From Ovis canadensis (lineage: Eukaryota > Chordata > Mammalia > Artiodactyla > Bovidae): a stretch of DNA of 64,000 bases. The stretch covers positions 36,590,501-36,654,500 of the forward strand of contig NC_091245.1 in the NCBI RefSeq assembly GCF_042477335.2, in the 5' to 3' direction. The notes under the pieces are model-generated. The model did not search any database. It saw only the letters and a list, made by a program, of their open reading frames with translations, and was not told the DNA's origin. This document shows positions 1 to 9,925 of this stretch, in pieces. Every line of letters begins with the position of its first letter. The first letter of the stretch is position 1. The position numbers and the translations under genes are program-made.

Positions 1-199
1 GCTGGAGTACAAAGCCAAGTGACAGATCTGCCTGGACTATCAGGCAGGAGGGGCTATTGTGAAAGAACTAAAACCAGGACAATAGGATAGAAATTGGAAG
101 TATCAGGCAAAACCCAATCAGAAGAGAGAACGCAATGCAGAGTGACAATCTGGAGTACCAGAGTCTTGAAAAGGCTGGAAAACTCTACTCAGTTGAGAT

Positions 200-420
200 G
201 GTGTTTGATCTCAGTCTTAAAAGATGAGGAAGAAATTGCAAGGAAGAGACGCAAGGGAAGGGATGTCCTGAGAGGGGTGTCTTGAAAGGGGAAACAGCAC
301 GGGCAAATGCACATGATGTCCAAAGTGAAGAGTGAGAAAGTCGAGCAGCTGGGACCTTGAGTGCCTAGAACACAGTGAGAGGAGGTGAGGCTGAAGACTG
401 TCAGGCGCTGAGGCACGGAA
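200..420 (-). repeat. Probable ancient L2 LINE fragment
   Basis: The purine-rich text with an AACAGCACGGGCAAATGC-like core resembles the reverse complement of the L2 3' region, where a GGGAACAGC...GCAAAGGC motif is typical. The match is degraded and was judged by eye only. An unassigned origin is the alternative. Confidence 0.35.
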
Positions 421-953
421 GGCCTGCAGTGCCAGGCCAGGGAAACTAGCCTCATCCTGGAGGCCCACGCGGGTGCCCAGCAGAGTCACCGGTCCAGCTC
501 TGACAAGCTGTCAATGCCCGGGGCAATTCTCAGCTAATTGGTCTTGAGTAAGACATGGTCATGAGTGTTTTTAACATCTCCCCAGGTGATTCCAGTGTGC
601 CTCCAGAGCTGCAAATCACTGCTGCAGGCAATCAGAAGTCAATGGAGAGACTCTTTTCACTTTTGAATGCTATGAAGCTAAGAGATTCATTTAATTTCAG
701 CCAACATTATCAACACCGACTGGGTGCCAGTCCCTTGCTAACCTTGTAAATATGGACATGCGGAGGTCAGGGTCCACTGCTCTGCTTGGCTCTTAGGAGT
801 TTATGAATCACATTCACCTTCACTGTCTTATCTGGCCTGGGCATGGAGAGGAATGTGGTTGCTGACCTTCAGGGGAAGCAGTGTGCCTAATCCACTCGGT
901 CATTGTGGGGCCTACCCTGAGGTCTGGCACTGGGCCGCAGTGGGGAAAATGAA
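421..953. other. Unassigned unique sequence
   Basis: No recognisable repeat, long open frame or RNA gene is seen. The short open frame at 555-749 lacks any recognisable domain. Confidence 0.5.
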
Positions 954-1010
954 TTGAGCAATCTTTCTAGAGCAAAATCAATAGCTTCAGAACAGCCAGC
1001 CACACTAGCA

Positions 1011-1165
1011 GCAGGGGCGGGTGGGTGGGAGGAGGGGAGTCGCCGGGGGAGGGGGAGAAGGCGCTCTAGGGAGAAAACAAGGACACTGCAAGGAGAGGAC
1101 AGGAGGAAAAGAGGTGTTGTGGAGGGAGGAAGGAAAGGAGGGCCAAGGGGAGCGGGTTAGGGGGA
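1011..1165 (+). other. G-rich purine tract with G-quadruplex potential
   Basis: Positions 1014-1029 carry four G-runs separated by single-base loops (GGGG-C-GGG-T-GGG-T-GGG). They are followed by further runs of four to five G up to about 1054 and by a long A/G-rich stretch to about 1165. Short single-base loops are the arrangement known to give the most stable quadruplexes. The complementary strand is a polypyrimidine tract. No promoter or exon could be attached to it. Confidence 0.75.
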
Positions 1166-1299
1166 TAAGGGGTGGTTCATGAGAGAATTTAGACGAAACC
1201 ACTGTAACCCTCTTGTCTTACACTCTTTCCACTGCTCTGAACCCTCAGCGTAGAGGTGGGTAGTGTGCTATGAGAGGGAGAAACTGGCACATTGCAAGT

Positions 1300-1430
1300 T
1301 CCTGTCCCTGTGCTGAGTATTTTGAATATATTCATACAAGGTAATACTTGCTAATCACTAAGTCCATAAATGAGAAGACAGAAATCCTAAAGGTCACTAG
1401 ACTACCAAGCTCATATGTGATGGAGTCATT
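1300..1430 (-). repeat. Weak MIR SINE remnant
   Basis: A GCTGAGTATTTTGAATATATTCA-like stretch followed by AATGAGAAGACAGAAA resembles antisense MIR, as in the ...TTTACAGATGAGGAAACTGAGG section. It is strongly degraded. Confidence 0.3.
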
Positions 1431-2375
1431 TATCCCCTTAGAGGCTTAAAAGAGAAAAGGATGGGGGAGCTGCTCTGTAAGAAGAGACACTTCAGAAATC
1501 ACTCTTTTTTTCCACCCTCAGCCCACCTAGCTTCCACAGATCTTCAGTCTGCTTGGAAACTTGTCCATTACAGTTGCACAAAGCAGATGAAAGAGAAAAG
1601 GAAAGCCTCCCAGGCAATTGCACAGAACACTTTCTTAGGATTGTCAGGCACGCATCCTCCTGAGAGGCCCATGGGAGGGACAATGGCTTTCCCTGCTGAG
1701 GCTGAAAGGACTGCAGGAAGAGGAATGAGCTCACTGCTGCCCACTAGAGTGAAAAAGCCGCTCTGGAAAACAGCAGCTCCCTCTGGCTCATGCCCGGTGA
1801 TCAGGCCTCTAGTGACTGCTTAGATATATGCTCAACTCACACTAGGTCAGCAGAGGGAGAATTTATTGGAAGGATAATGGGGTTATTTCACATGGATGGA
1901 AGTGTTGGACCAAATGGCAGGAATATATGCTTGTAGTTGGGCCGTGGAACAGTTGGACTCAGGGATATGAACCAGAAGGAAGTGTCTCATCTCTTTTCTG
2001 TACCTCCACGGTTTTGTACTGCTAGTTTCCTTGTCAATCACTGCAGACTGCCTTTTGCTGCAAGGTGAAAAACACAGCCACCAACAGGTCCTACCTCCAG
2101 AGAAGGAAGTTTATAACTTGAAAATAATTCCAGGGGAAGACTTATATGGAGAATTCTGCTTGGTTGAGACTGAGGTGGTGCCTACCCCTTTACCAAACAA
2201 CTTTGTCTACAGGAAAAGCATTATGTTCAACGGTCTGGCAACCCCAATTAGATCCCTGTGGAAAGAGGGGAGTACCACCAGAAGAAGGGAGAGGACTTAG
2301 GATTTTACACTGTATCTCACCAACAGAAATAAGACCCCTCAACAATGGCAGAGAGAGATTTTGACAATAGAAAGA
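1431..2375. other. Unassigned sequence
   Basis: There is no clear repeat or gene signature. The open frame at 1461-1823 (120 codons) has no recognisable domain and no supporting splice or promoter context, so it is taken as chance. Confidence 0.5.
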
Positions 2376-2752
2376 TTTCCAACACATAGTGTGCCTGCAT
2401 GATCAGCCGTTTCAGTCATGTCCAAGTCTCTGAAACCCCATGGACCACAGCCTACCACGCTCCTCTGTCCATGGGACCTTTTCTGGCAAGAATACTGGAG
2501 TGGGTTGCCATTTCCTCCTCCAGGGGATCTCTCCCTGACATAGGGATCAATCCCTCATCTCCTGTGAAAGTGAAAGTGAAGTCGCTCAGTCATGTCCAAC
2601 TCTTTGCAACCCCATGGACTGCAGCCTACCAGACTCCTCTGTCCATGGGATTCTCCAGGCAAGAATACTGGAGTGGATTGCCATTCCTCATCTCCCGTAC
2701 TTCAGGCAGATTCTTTACTGCTGAGCCACCAGGGAAGCCCCTTTCAACACAT
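2376..2752 (-). mobile_element. Tandem Bov-tA SINE dimer flanked by one target-site duplication
   Basis: Two Bov-tA copies lie head to tail on the minus strand. One is headless (about 2389-2564); the second is complete and ends at the tRNA-like head GCCACCAGGGAAGCCC (about 2565-2741). The tail of the complete unit, GTGAAAGTGAAAGTG, joins directly into the tRNA-like region of the headless unit. The pair is flanked by TTTCCAACACAT (ending 2388) and TTTCAACACAT (2742-2752), a duplication with one indel. This suggests the dimer inserted as a single unit. Confidence 0.85.
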
Positions 2753-3296
2753 TATTTACATGTGAGAACAATTTATATGCAATCCTGAGAGACAGATAAG
2801 ATCCCCCATCACTAGTCCTTAAAGTTCTCACAATAACAGGGTGGCAGATCATCATGCTCCTTTCCTTACCAGACACACAGTGAGGGTGTATTTCCCACAT
2901 TACTTGTGGTTAGCAATGGTCATGTGATTGACTTATAACTACTGGAAAATGGTGTGTCATTTCCAGACCTGCTCCATTAAAATGTTCTCATGCAATCCTC
3001 TGTGTGCTTCTCCCCTTTCAGCTGAATGGAACTGAGATGGCCCCCCAGGTAACTGGGAAGCCGTGTGTTTAAAATTGTAGAACCACAGATGGAAGGAGCC
3101 TGGCTCCCTGAATCACTGCTTAAAGAGACCCACTAACCACAAGCACACACGGTGGGCTCTCAGATTAGGGAAAAAAAAAAAACTTTTATAGCATTAAGCA
3201 TTAAATTTTGGAGTTTTACTTATTACAGATGTTATATCTGCCTTCATTAATAAAGTTAGTAAACATTTCATTAACTGGAATTAACTACTTTGAGTC
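2753..3296. other. Unassigned sequence with short A-run
   Basis: No family is recognised. A 12-base A-run near 3170 is the only simple feature. Confidence 0.5.
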
Positions 3297-3420
3297 CCGG
3301 CTCTGCGGTAAACTTGCTAGATGACTTAGAGAAAATCACTTTATCTCTCTAAGTCTTCCTATCCATTATACCACCATTGCAGGACTTTTCATTAATGAAT
3401 AGAGATAATGCATATGAACA
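3297..3420 (+). repeat. MIR SINE fragment
   Basis: The order CCCGGCTCTGC..., CTTGCTAGATGACTTAG..., TCACTTTATCTCTCTAAG follows the MIR core (CCCGGCTCTGCCACTTAC, GTGTGACCTTGG, TTACTTAACCTCTCTG). Confidence 0.6.
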
Positions 3421-3879
3421 AATGTGAATGCTAAATTACAACTTCAGGATGGAATATTACGAACTTGTCTCTATATTGCCATTTCTCAAGTATGCCTAAG
3501 ATTTAATCTTAGTGGTTTAAAGAGCTTTCAAGTTTCTCATTGAAAGTCTCCTATTTAATAAAGGAGGCAATATAGGCTATAAGAATATAATTTTTCTGTA
3601 GAACTCAATAAAGTTATTTTCACTTTGGATTTTTTAAAATAAGTGGCACTTAAACATTTTTTATTTCCTGAATTAATCAGCATTAGCAGATGAATAGATT
3701 TTCACCACTGATATTATGAAGTTTCACTTATATCTTCTTGAAGAAATCAAGAATGAATTAGAGGAAAAAAGGAGAACTTTTGCCCTTAGTAACTCTTAGC
3801 TCTGGGCCTTGGACCTGGAACCTCTGTTCCAAGTTGTCCTGCCTCCCCATCACCTTTGGAGAAAGTTTAATTACTTAAA
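3421..3879. other. Unassigned AT-rich sequence
   Basis: AT-rich text without a recognised repeat. It contains GAATTAATCAGCATTAGC near 3670, a homeodomain-like motif cluster of unknown meaning. Confidence 0.45.
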
Positions 3880-4345
3880 TAATTTTTTATTTTATTCATT
3901 TTTAAATAACTTTTGATTTTTTATTGCAGTATAAGCAGTTAGCAAAGGGCTTCCCAATGGCTCAGATAGTATAGAATCCACCTGCAACACAGGGGACCTG
4001 GGTTCAATCCCTGGGTCAGGAAGATCCCCTGGAGAAAGGAATGGCTACCCACTCCAGTACTCTTGCCTGGAGAATTCCATGGACAGAAGAGCCTGGTAGT
4101 CTACAATCCATGAGGTTGAAAAGAATTGGACATAACTGAGCAATTAACACTTTCACTTTTCACTTTCATAAGCCATGACAAATGTTGTGATAGTTTCAGG
4201 TGGACAGCAAAGGGACTCAGCCATACATATACATGTATCTGTTCTCCCCCAAACTCCTGCCCCATCCAGGCTGCCACATAACATTGAGCAGAGTTCCTAG
4301 TGCAATACAACAGGTCCTTGTTGGTTTGATTCCCCTCTATTGAGC
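3880..4345 (-). repeat. L1 3' UTR fragment, split by a SINE
   Basis: Both sides of the SINE at 3947-4169 match the antisense tail of a common cetartiodactyl L1. The left part has TTTTATTGCAGTATA; the right part has TAGTTTCAGGTGGACAGCAA, CAGCCATACATATACATG and ACAACAGGTCCTTGTTGG. The SINE landed inside this tail. A degenerate duplication starting ATAAGC is visible on both sides. Confidence 0.65.
3947..4169 (+). mobile_element. Bov-tA SINE
   Basis: Begins with the tRNA-Glu-derived head GGGCTTCCCAATGGCTCAG and has the box B-like GGGTTCAATCCCTGGG. The body ACTCCAGTACTCTTGCCTGG follows, ending in the (TTTCAC) tail. Nested in the L1 tail described above. Confidence 0.95.
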
Positions 4346-4983
4346 ATAGCTATTTCATATCTGCCACTGCGATTACCTAGACTCCCAAGAAACTATGCAG
4401 AATAGCCCAGTCTCACATTCCTTTTGCCCACACCAGAATACTCTGAATAAAGATTCATGCAACCTGTTACATCAGTGGTTTTCCAACTGTGCTCTTGCAA
4501 GATCCCTAGGAGCCATTTGTGTTTGAGTTTTGGAGGAGTCTCTGTTGCTCCTCTAACCAAAGCAGCACTGATCTTACCTGTTTAACATACTGAGCTTTAG
4601 ATCAGATTTTCTTTGAAAAAAGGGCTCCCTAGTTTAATTTAAAAAACAAGGTTGAAAGCCACTAAAACAAAATTGAACTTGGGTGTTATATGATGGCAAA
4701 CAAAGGAAACTCATTTTCTAATGCTGTCTGCTACTTCTTATGACTTGGGATGAGTATTTTTCCCTTTTAGGCCTCATTTTCTTTGTCTGTAAAACGGAAA
4801 GTGTAATGCCATCAGAGCTTAGTTTTCCTCCTATTTTGCATTAGAAGATCCACTGGTCAAGGTCATTCAGGTGTGCACTCAGTATTGGAGATGGAGACAG
4901 GGAAGGTAGGACAGACTCCTCTCACAGAGAGGAGGAATGAAGGCCCCAAGAGGGAGATTTTAACTTTATTTAAAAAGTTACAC
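4346..4983. other. Mostly unassigned; faint MIR near 4735-4810
   Basis: ATGACTTGGGATGAG...GCCTCATTTTCTTTGTCTG resembles the MIR section with CCTCAGTTTCCTCATCTG. The remainder has no recognised family. Confidence 0.4.
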
Positions 4984-5086
4984 ACCAGCCATGATTCTTC
5001 ACTCGACCCAGGTTGGAAAATCTTTCCTTAGAAAATCTTCCTAGAAAGCAAAACCAACCTGGGTCGAGTGAAGAATCATGGCTGGT
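4984..5086. repeat. Perfect 33-bp inverted repeat with 37-bp spacer
   Basis: The arm at 4984-5016 is the exact reverse complement of the arm at 5054-5086. The spacer 5017-5053 itself holds two near copies of AAAATCTT(T)CCTAGAAA. The arms contain a CpG (TCGA), yet no mismatch has accumulated, so the structure is either recent or maintained. It is not part of any repeat I recognise. Confidence 0.97.
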
Positions 5087-5120
5087 CAAGGAGAGTGGGA
5101 TTGGAAGGGTATCCAGACAG

Positions 5121-5340
5121 AAGGGACTTTGTCTCCAAAGACGCTGTCCAAAACCAACGTGCTCATACTACTTAGAAACTCAAGGTGCTCAACAAAACTC
5201 AACGAAACTACCAACATGCTCATACTACTTAGAAACTCAAAATACATACAAAAGGGACTTTGTCTCCAAAGACGCTGTCCAAAACCAACGTGCTCATACT
5301 ACTTAGAAACTCAAAATACATACATTCAGCATGTATTTTG
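5121..5340 (+). repeat. Local duplication cluster: exact 63-bp copies plus a partial copy
   Basis: Positions 5121-5183 and 5252-5314 are identical over 63 bp at a 131-bp offset. A third, partial copy of the downstream half lies at about 5210-5250 and shares GCTCATACTACTTAGAAACT. At the end, CAAAATACAT (5312-5321) and ATGTATTTTG (5331-5340) form a short hairpin. The open frames running through here only reflect the duplication. Confidence 0.97.
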
Positions 5341-6284
5341 GAGTCAGACAAATTTTCCCTCATTTTTTTCCCATCTCTTCATCTACTTTGAGGCGTGATT
5401 ATGAAGGTGAAATGAGAAAATGGATGATGCGTTTCAAGCAGTATCTGACACCAGCAAGTTTTCATAAACTTGGAGACATTGGAGAATATGTGTGGGTATG
5501 TGCATGGATCAGAGAGGAGCCCTTGAGTGTGTCTTTGTAAGACTGAAGACTTACCTTATCTAATGTAATGAACTATCCATCTCCAATTTGTTCCCCCAGA
5601 ATCGCTCATGACCCCTTGTCTCCAGCTTCGTGTCCTGGGAGCCTGGCCTGTTTAGACTCTAACAGAGAGCTCCCTTGCTGACTTCTAGCTAGGGCCCACA
5701 ACAAAGAACATCATAGATCAGACACAAGAGTCAATTTATGTTCCCTCCTCTGCAGTCATCTCGGGCTGCCACACCCTTGGCAGAAGGGCACAGCTCCTGC
5801 CAAGTGGCCCTCTCTCTCCATTTTCCATATCTAGATACTGGTAGCGGCCCCCTCCTTTTATCCCTCACAGACCAGGATAAAAATAGGCAGTTGCTACAAG
5901 CCCCAGGACCTACATTACCTTGTGGTTTCCATACAACAGACCCCCCCCCACCCACCCACCTTTGTAACTGAATCTTTGATTCAATTCTTCTATAATCACT
6001 CAGTTTGAGTACACTATCTATTCTTTCTGGAACTCTGACAGACTCATACTCTGTAAGTCCTACAAAGGAACTCTAAATAAGTGTGTGGACATGGGAATTC
6101 ATTTTTAGATGCAGGAATAATGAATATATTTTGTTAGGGATATTTTGACAAGGACATACTGAGGCACTAAACCAGCTCAGAGCTACCTGAGAGAGGTGAG
6201 GAGGCTCTCTTTGCTGTCTCTCTTTCTCCACTAAGCTGAGAAAATTGAGAACAATGTCCAAATTTTATCCTTCTTTTAATCCGT
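5341..6284. other. Unassigned sequence
   Basis: No recognised repeat. A run of nine C followed by ACCCACCCACC lies near 5941-5960. Confidence 0.5.
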
Positions 6285-6350
6285 AGCCCCAGTATCTAGC
6301 TTAGAGACTGGGATATAGAAGGTATGCTCAATATATGTGTGTTGAATGGA
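6285..6350 (+). repeat. Possible L2 3' end
   Basis: GTATCTAGCTTAGAGACTGG and GGTATGCTCAATATATGTGT followed by GTTGAATGG resemble the L2 terminus (...GGCGCTCAATAAATGTTTGTTGAATG). Confidence 0.4.
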
Positions 6351-6904
6351 TTTTCACAGAATTGTCAATGGTTGGAAAAGAGGAGGGAGATAAAAGTTAC
6401 ATAACCATACTCAGATGCATATATAAACCACACTTATGACTTTTCACATTTCAAAGAACCTTCACTTTGTCATCCAGTCTTGATTAAAACAGCATTCTTC
6501 TGGAGGTCCACAGGAAAAACCCTTCTTCACTGTGCGGGATCAGGACCCAGAACTGGAGATGGGATGGGCGCTCTGCCACTGAATCAAGAACCTCAGAGCC
6601 AGATAGACGCTTAAAGGTCTTATGGCCCCAAGATAACTGCTTTTTTTTAACTCCCCTGACTTGGATGATTATATTGTGACCAGGCTTTTGGAGTACAGAA
6701 CTGGGAGACTAGCTGGGTGTCTGATGAGGCAGAATCTCAGTGGATGAGGAGGTATCCCAAGCAGCCATGAAAGAAATAATATCCCAGCATTGGGAATTAC
6801 AAAAGCACAGAAAATTTAGAGTGAGCCTCCAAAGTGTCAGGTGCCACAGTAATGGGTGAAGGAGGAGAGTGCCTGGGGAGAGGGGTGAGCTATGGGCCAA
6901 AAAG
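6351..6904. other. Unassigned sequence
   Basis: No repeat family, RNA gene or credible exon recognised. Confidence 0.5.
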
Positions 6905-7000
6905 GAAGCAGGGCCCAGCTCTTCTACCTTCTTAGCAATGACCTTGGGAGAGTCACTTCCCTTCTCTGTGAAGTAAGGAAGTGGGAGGGCTACCTCATTT
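6905..7000 (+). repeat. MIR SINE fragment
   Basis: CCCAGCTCTTCTACCTTCTT, AATGACCTTGGGAGAGTCAC and TTCCCTTCTCTGTGAAGTAA follow the MIR core order. Confidence 0.55.
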
Positions 7001-7242
7001 CTAAATGCCTTTCTCTTCCATAAATCAACACTTCTAAAAATGCCTCACATTTCTGCAGCTCTTCACAGCTCATAAAGTACATTACCTCATTTCATTCTGT
7101 AGAACTGAAGGCAAAACTTGGCAGAATGCAGAGTTGACCTTACACTTTTCTGATGACTTTTCAACTGGAAGGCAAAATTCAAGCAGCCCCATGCTCTCGT
7201 CTCTGAACCAGTCTTTCCAGTAACCTGTCACCCCTTGCTCAC

Positions 7243-7245
<3 letters not shown>

Positions 7246-7285
<40 letters not shown>

Positions 7286-7292
7286 CAGACAC
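7246..7292 (+). repeat. (CA)n microsatellite
   Basis: About 47 bp of CA repeat with two interruptions (CGCA and AGAC) near its 3' end. Confidence 0.97.
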
Positions 7293-7779
7293 ACTTTTGT
7301 CAAAGACAAAATAATTCTTCCTATGAGAGTTCCCACATTTAAATTTTAAAAGTAGTCAGCTACACAACCCCAACCCAAACTAAAACGGTGAAGAGTAAAG
7401 GTCACTTGTGGTGCCTGGAGAGTAGGCAAATCTTACTCCTACCCTAAAAGGCCTGAGAGATTTGGGAATTCACCTAACATTCTGGTCCACAGAGTCCGGA
7501 TGCAGAGTATCAAGGTATCTCCAATTGGGGATATGTGAGTAGAACGGGGTTAGAGAGAACTTGGCTTCCTCAGTTTAGAATTCTAAATGGTGTAATTGAT
7601 CCAAAAGGGCCTTAATAATCAAGGCTATTTGGTAATTGTAAAAACTCAAAAGTTTATTTTAGTCTAGATCTTAACACTGCCCAGACTGGTAACATAGAAC
7701 AAGGTGACTAACTTCTTTGAGATCTATTCTGTCATTATAAAATTAGGATTTCGGTTAGATGATCAATAAGATGCTATTC
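7293..7779. other. Unassigned sequence
   Basis: No firm assignment. A very weak MIR-like stretch lies near 7700-7760. Confidence 0.4.
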
Positions 7780-7792
7780 CATTTATTGGTTA

Positions 7793-7816
7793 TTCAACCA
7801 ACGCACGTTGGTTGAA
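7793..7816. repeat. Perfect short palindrome, 11-bp arms, 2-nt loop
   Basis: Arm TTCAACCAACG (7793-7803), loop CA, arm CGTTGGTTGAA (7806-7816). It sits at the L2-derived 3' end, where the ancestral text is not palindromic. Confidence 0.97.
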
Positions 7817-7970
7817 CATCTACCCTGTGGCAGATATGGTGAAAGGCACTGGAATAAAATTGTTTAATGTTAACTAAAATTAAATGTGAGAAAGACAGAG
7901 AGGAGTTCACATTATGGTTGGGAAGATAGATGTGCAAACAAATAAATGCACTATGCAAGAATCATCATCT

Positions 7971-8246
7971 ATAGAGGGGAAATGGAGAAGGCAATGATGG
8001 CACCCCACTCCAGTACTCTTGTCTGGAAAATCCCGTGGACAGAGGAGCCTAGTAGGCTGCAGTCCATGGGGTCACTAAGAGTCGGACACAACTGAGCGAC
8101 TTGACTTTCACTTTTCACTTTCATGCATTGGGGAAGGAAATGGCAACCCACTCCAGCGTTCTTGCCTGGAGAACCCCAGGGACAGGGGAGCCTGGTGGGC
8201 TGCCGTCTACAGGGTCGCACAGAGTCAGACACAACTGAAGCGACTT

Positions 8247-8280
<34 letters not shown>

Positions 8281-8290
8281 AGGGGAAATG
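7971..8290 (+). mobile_element. Bov-A2 SINE with 14-bp target-site duplication
   Basis: A dimeric Bov-A unit with the linker TTTCACTTTCATGCATTGG. It ends in an AGC trinucleotide run (about 8246-8276). It is flanked by identical 14-mers ATAGAGGGGAAATG at 7971-7984 and 8277-8290, so the element proper is 7985-8276. The first monomer has a small GAT insertion (GGCAATGATGGCACC). Confidence 0.98.
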
Positions 8291-8778
8291 CAAAAGGAGC
8301 AATTCTTTCTGGTGGAAGGTCAGAGAATCTTCAGAGAAAAAGAAATGCTTAAGTTGGATCTAAATGTGACTAAAGCTGAGAGGCTCTTTCCCCCAACAGG
8401 GAGCAGAAGAAATGAAGACAGGCTTCAGGAAACAGACTTCATTGGTAACGTTTAGAACCCCAGATGATGAGAAAGGGCAATGGCTCCTGGAGATGCAGGC
8501 AGGAGCCAGGCTACGCAAAGCCAAGTCAGCCTGGGTGAGATGATCAAAAGTCACTCAGAGCTATAGACGGGAGAAAAATGATTAGCTCTGCATTCAGTAA
8601 ATATCACTCTGGTTACCCTAGGGATTATAGCCGGGAGGAGCCCAGGCCTGGGGGCAGGAGCTCAAAAATCACCATATGATGCCAGAGGAGTTAGAGTCAA
8701 TGAAGGCAGCCTCCGTGGAGATGGAGAGGAATGTGTGAAGTCAACAGCCTTTCAAGGAATGTGATGTGTGATTTATTT

Positions 8779-9007
8779 ACTTAACAAACATTTACATAGC
8801 ATTTACTATGTGCCAAGCCCTATTCTAAGCCCTCAAAAATATTAACTTGTTTAATCATCACAACAAAACTACAATGTTAGAATTACTAGCTGATTCTATG
8901 CAATGGATGGGATAAATATGACACAGTCAGGATAAGTGTTTTACCCAAGGCCCACATCCCATGAATGGATAGTCTTCCCCTTGAGCCTACGTTTTTAACC
9001 ACTAACA
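8779..9007 (-). repeat. MIR SINE, nearly complete
   Basis: Antisense MIR landmarks appear in order: AGCATTTACTATGTGCCAAG, CCCTATTCTAAGCCCT, TTAATCATCACAAC, GTTTTACCCAAGGC and TTTTTAACCACTA. Confidence 0.75.
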
Positions 9008-9290
9008 ATACCAGTAATAGAGCTTAGTTGAGTAGTGGATGGATGGTCATGCCATTTACATCCTAACAGAAGAACAGATATTGGGAGAAAGACCAAGTTT
9101 GTTTCGGAGCATGTTATCAAGGCACATGTAATATCGTGGTGGAAAAGCCAATCAAAGAGATGGGCAGGTGGGTATGAAGAGGAGAAGAGAGTTCTAGGCT
9201 GGAGATCTAGTTTTGGAAGTAATTTGTGTGGCAGTGGTGGCAATGGTTACCAAGTGGGTGACATAGACTGTCCACTGCTATCACTAGTGT

Positions 9291-9925
9291 GGCCCATGTG
9301 ACATGGAAGGTGGCCTCCTCAAGTGCACAGCTGGTTCTGGTTGCATGTCAAGAACCATTCTTCATTTCCTATGGAATGTTTCTCATTCTGCTAGTTGTGA
9401 ACTAACTATTGTCTAAGGATCTGGTTATTTTCACCCAAGAGTCATATTTGAAAGTATTCCAAAACACACAAAAGTATGAGCTGCTAAGAGAAAATAGGAC
9501 TTTGATCTAGAATCTATATTAAGAACTCAAGGCAGATGAAACCTCTAGTAAGATCTGATTTCATAAAGTCCTTCTCTGTAATCCTATTGTTTAATATTTA
9601 AAACCTACACATAATAATTGGTACAAAACATAAGCACTATGATTTGGTTAAGCCAGTTCTGTATTTACATTTCTTTTATTAAAAATTTAGTGAAAATGAA
9701 TAATTGAAGAAACACCAGAGCTTAAAGACTTTTGCAGTGACAAGTTAAAGGTTGAACTCTGGCCTACTGAATAATGACTATATCCATTTAAAAAACTAGG
9801 GTATATTGCTTTCAGAGTTCAAAGAATTCTAATATGATTTAATGGAAAGCAAAGACAACACTCCCTGACTGCAGGTAAATCACTTCATTCGCATGCTACT
9901 CAGTTTACACTTCAATCATCAGAAA
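9291..9925. other. Unassigned sequence
   Basis: AT-rich, no recognised family. Confidence 0.5.

Larger units (their letters stand above)
7780..9290 (-). repeat. Long antisense L2 LINE fragment, interrupted twice
   Basis: The order fits antisense L2: a 3'-end-like GGTTGAACATCTACCCTGTG and GGCACTGGAATAAAAT (7805-7970), then L2-like text at 8291-8750 (AATATCACTCTGGTTACCC and GATGGAGAGGAATG). L2-like GGCTGGAGATCTAGTTTTGG and GGAAGTAATTTGTG follow at 9015-9290. A Bov-A2 (7985-8276) and a MIR (8779-9007) interrupt it. Recognition is by eye; subfamily unknown. Confidence 0.55.

Noticed and set aside
5013..5398. Overlapping open frames with repeated peptide phrases (LVSKDAVQNQ-like)
   Set aside because: They arise because the 63-bp DNA duplication is read through; no domain, start context or splice signals.
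8246..8276. AGC trinucleotide run as a possible coding polyglutamine/polyserine tract
   Set aside because: It is the usual 3' end of Bov-A2 and lies in no gene.
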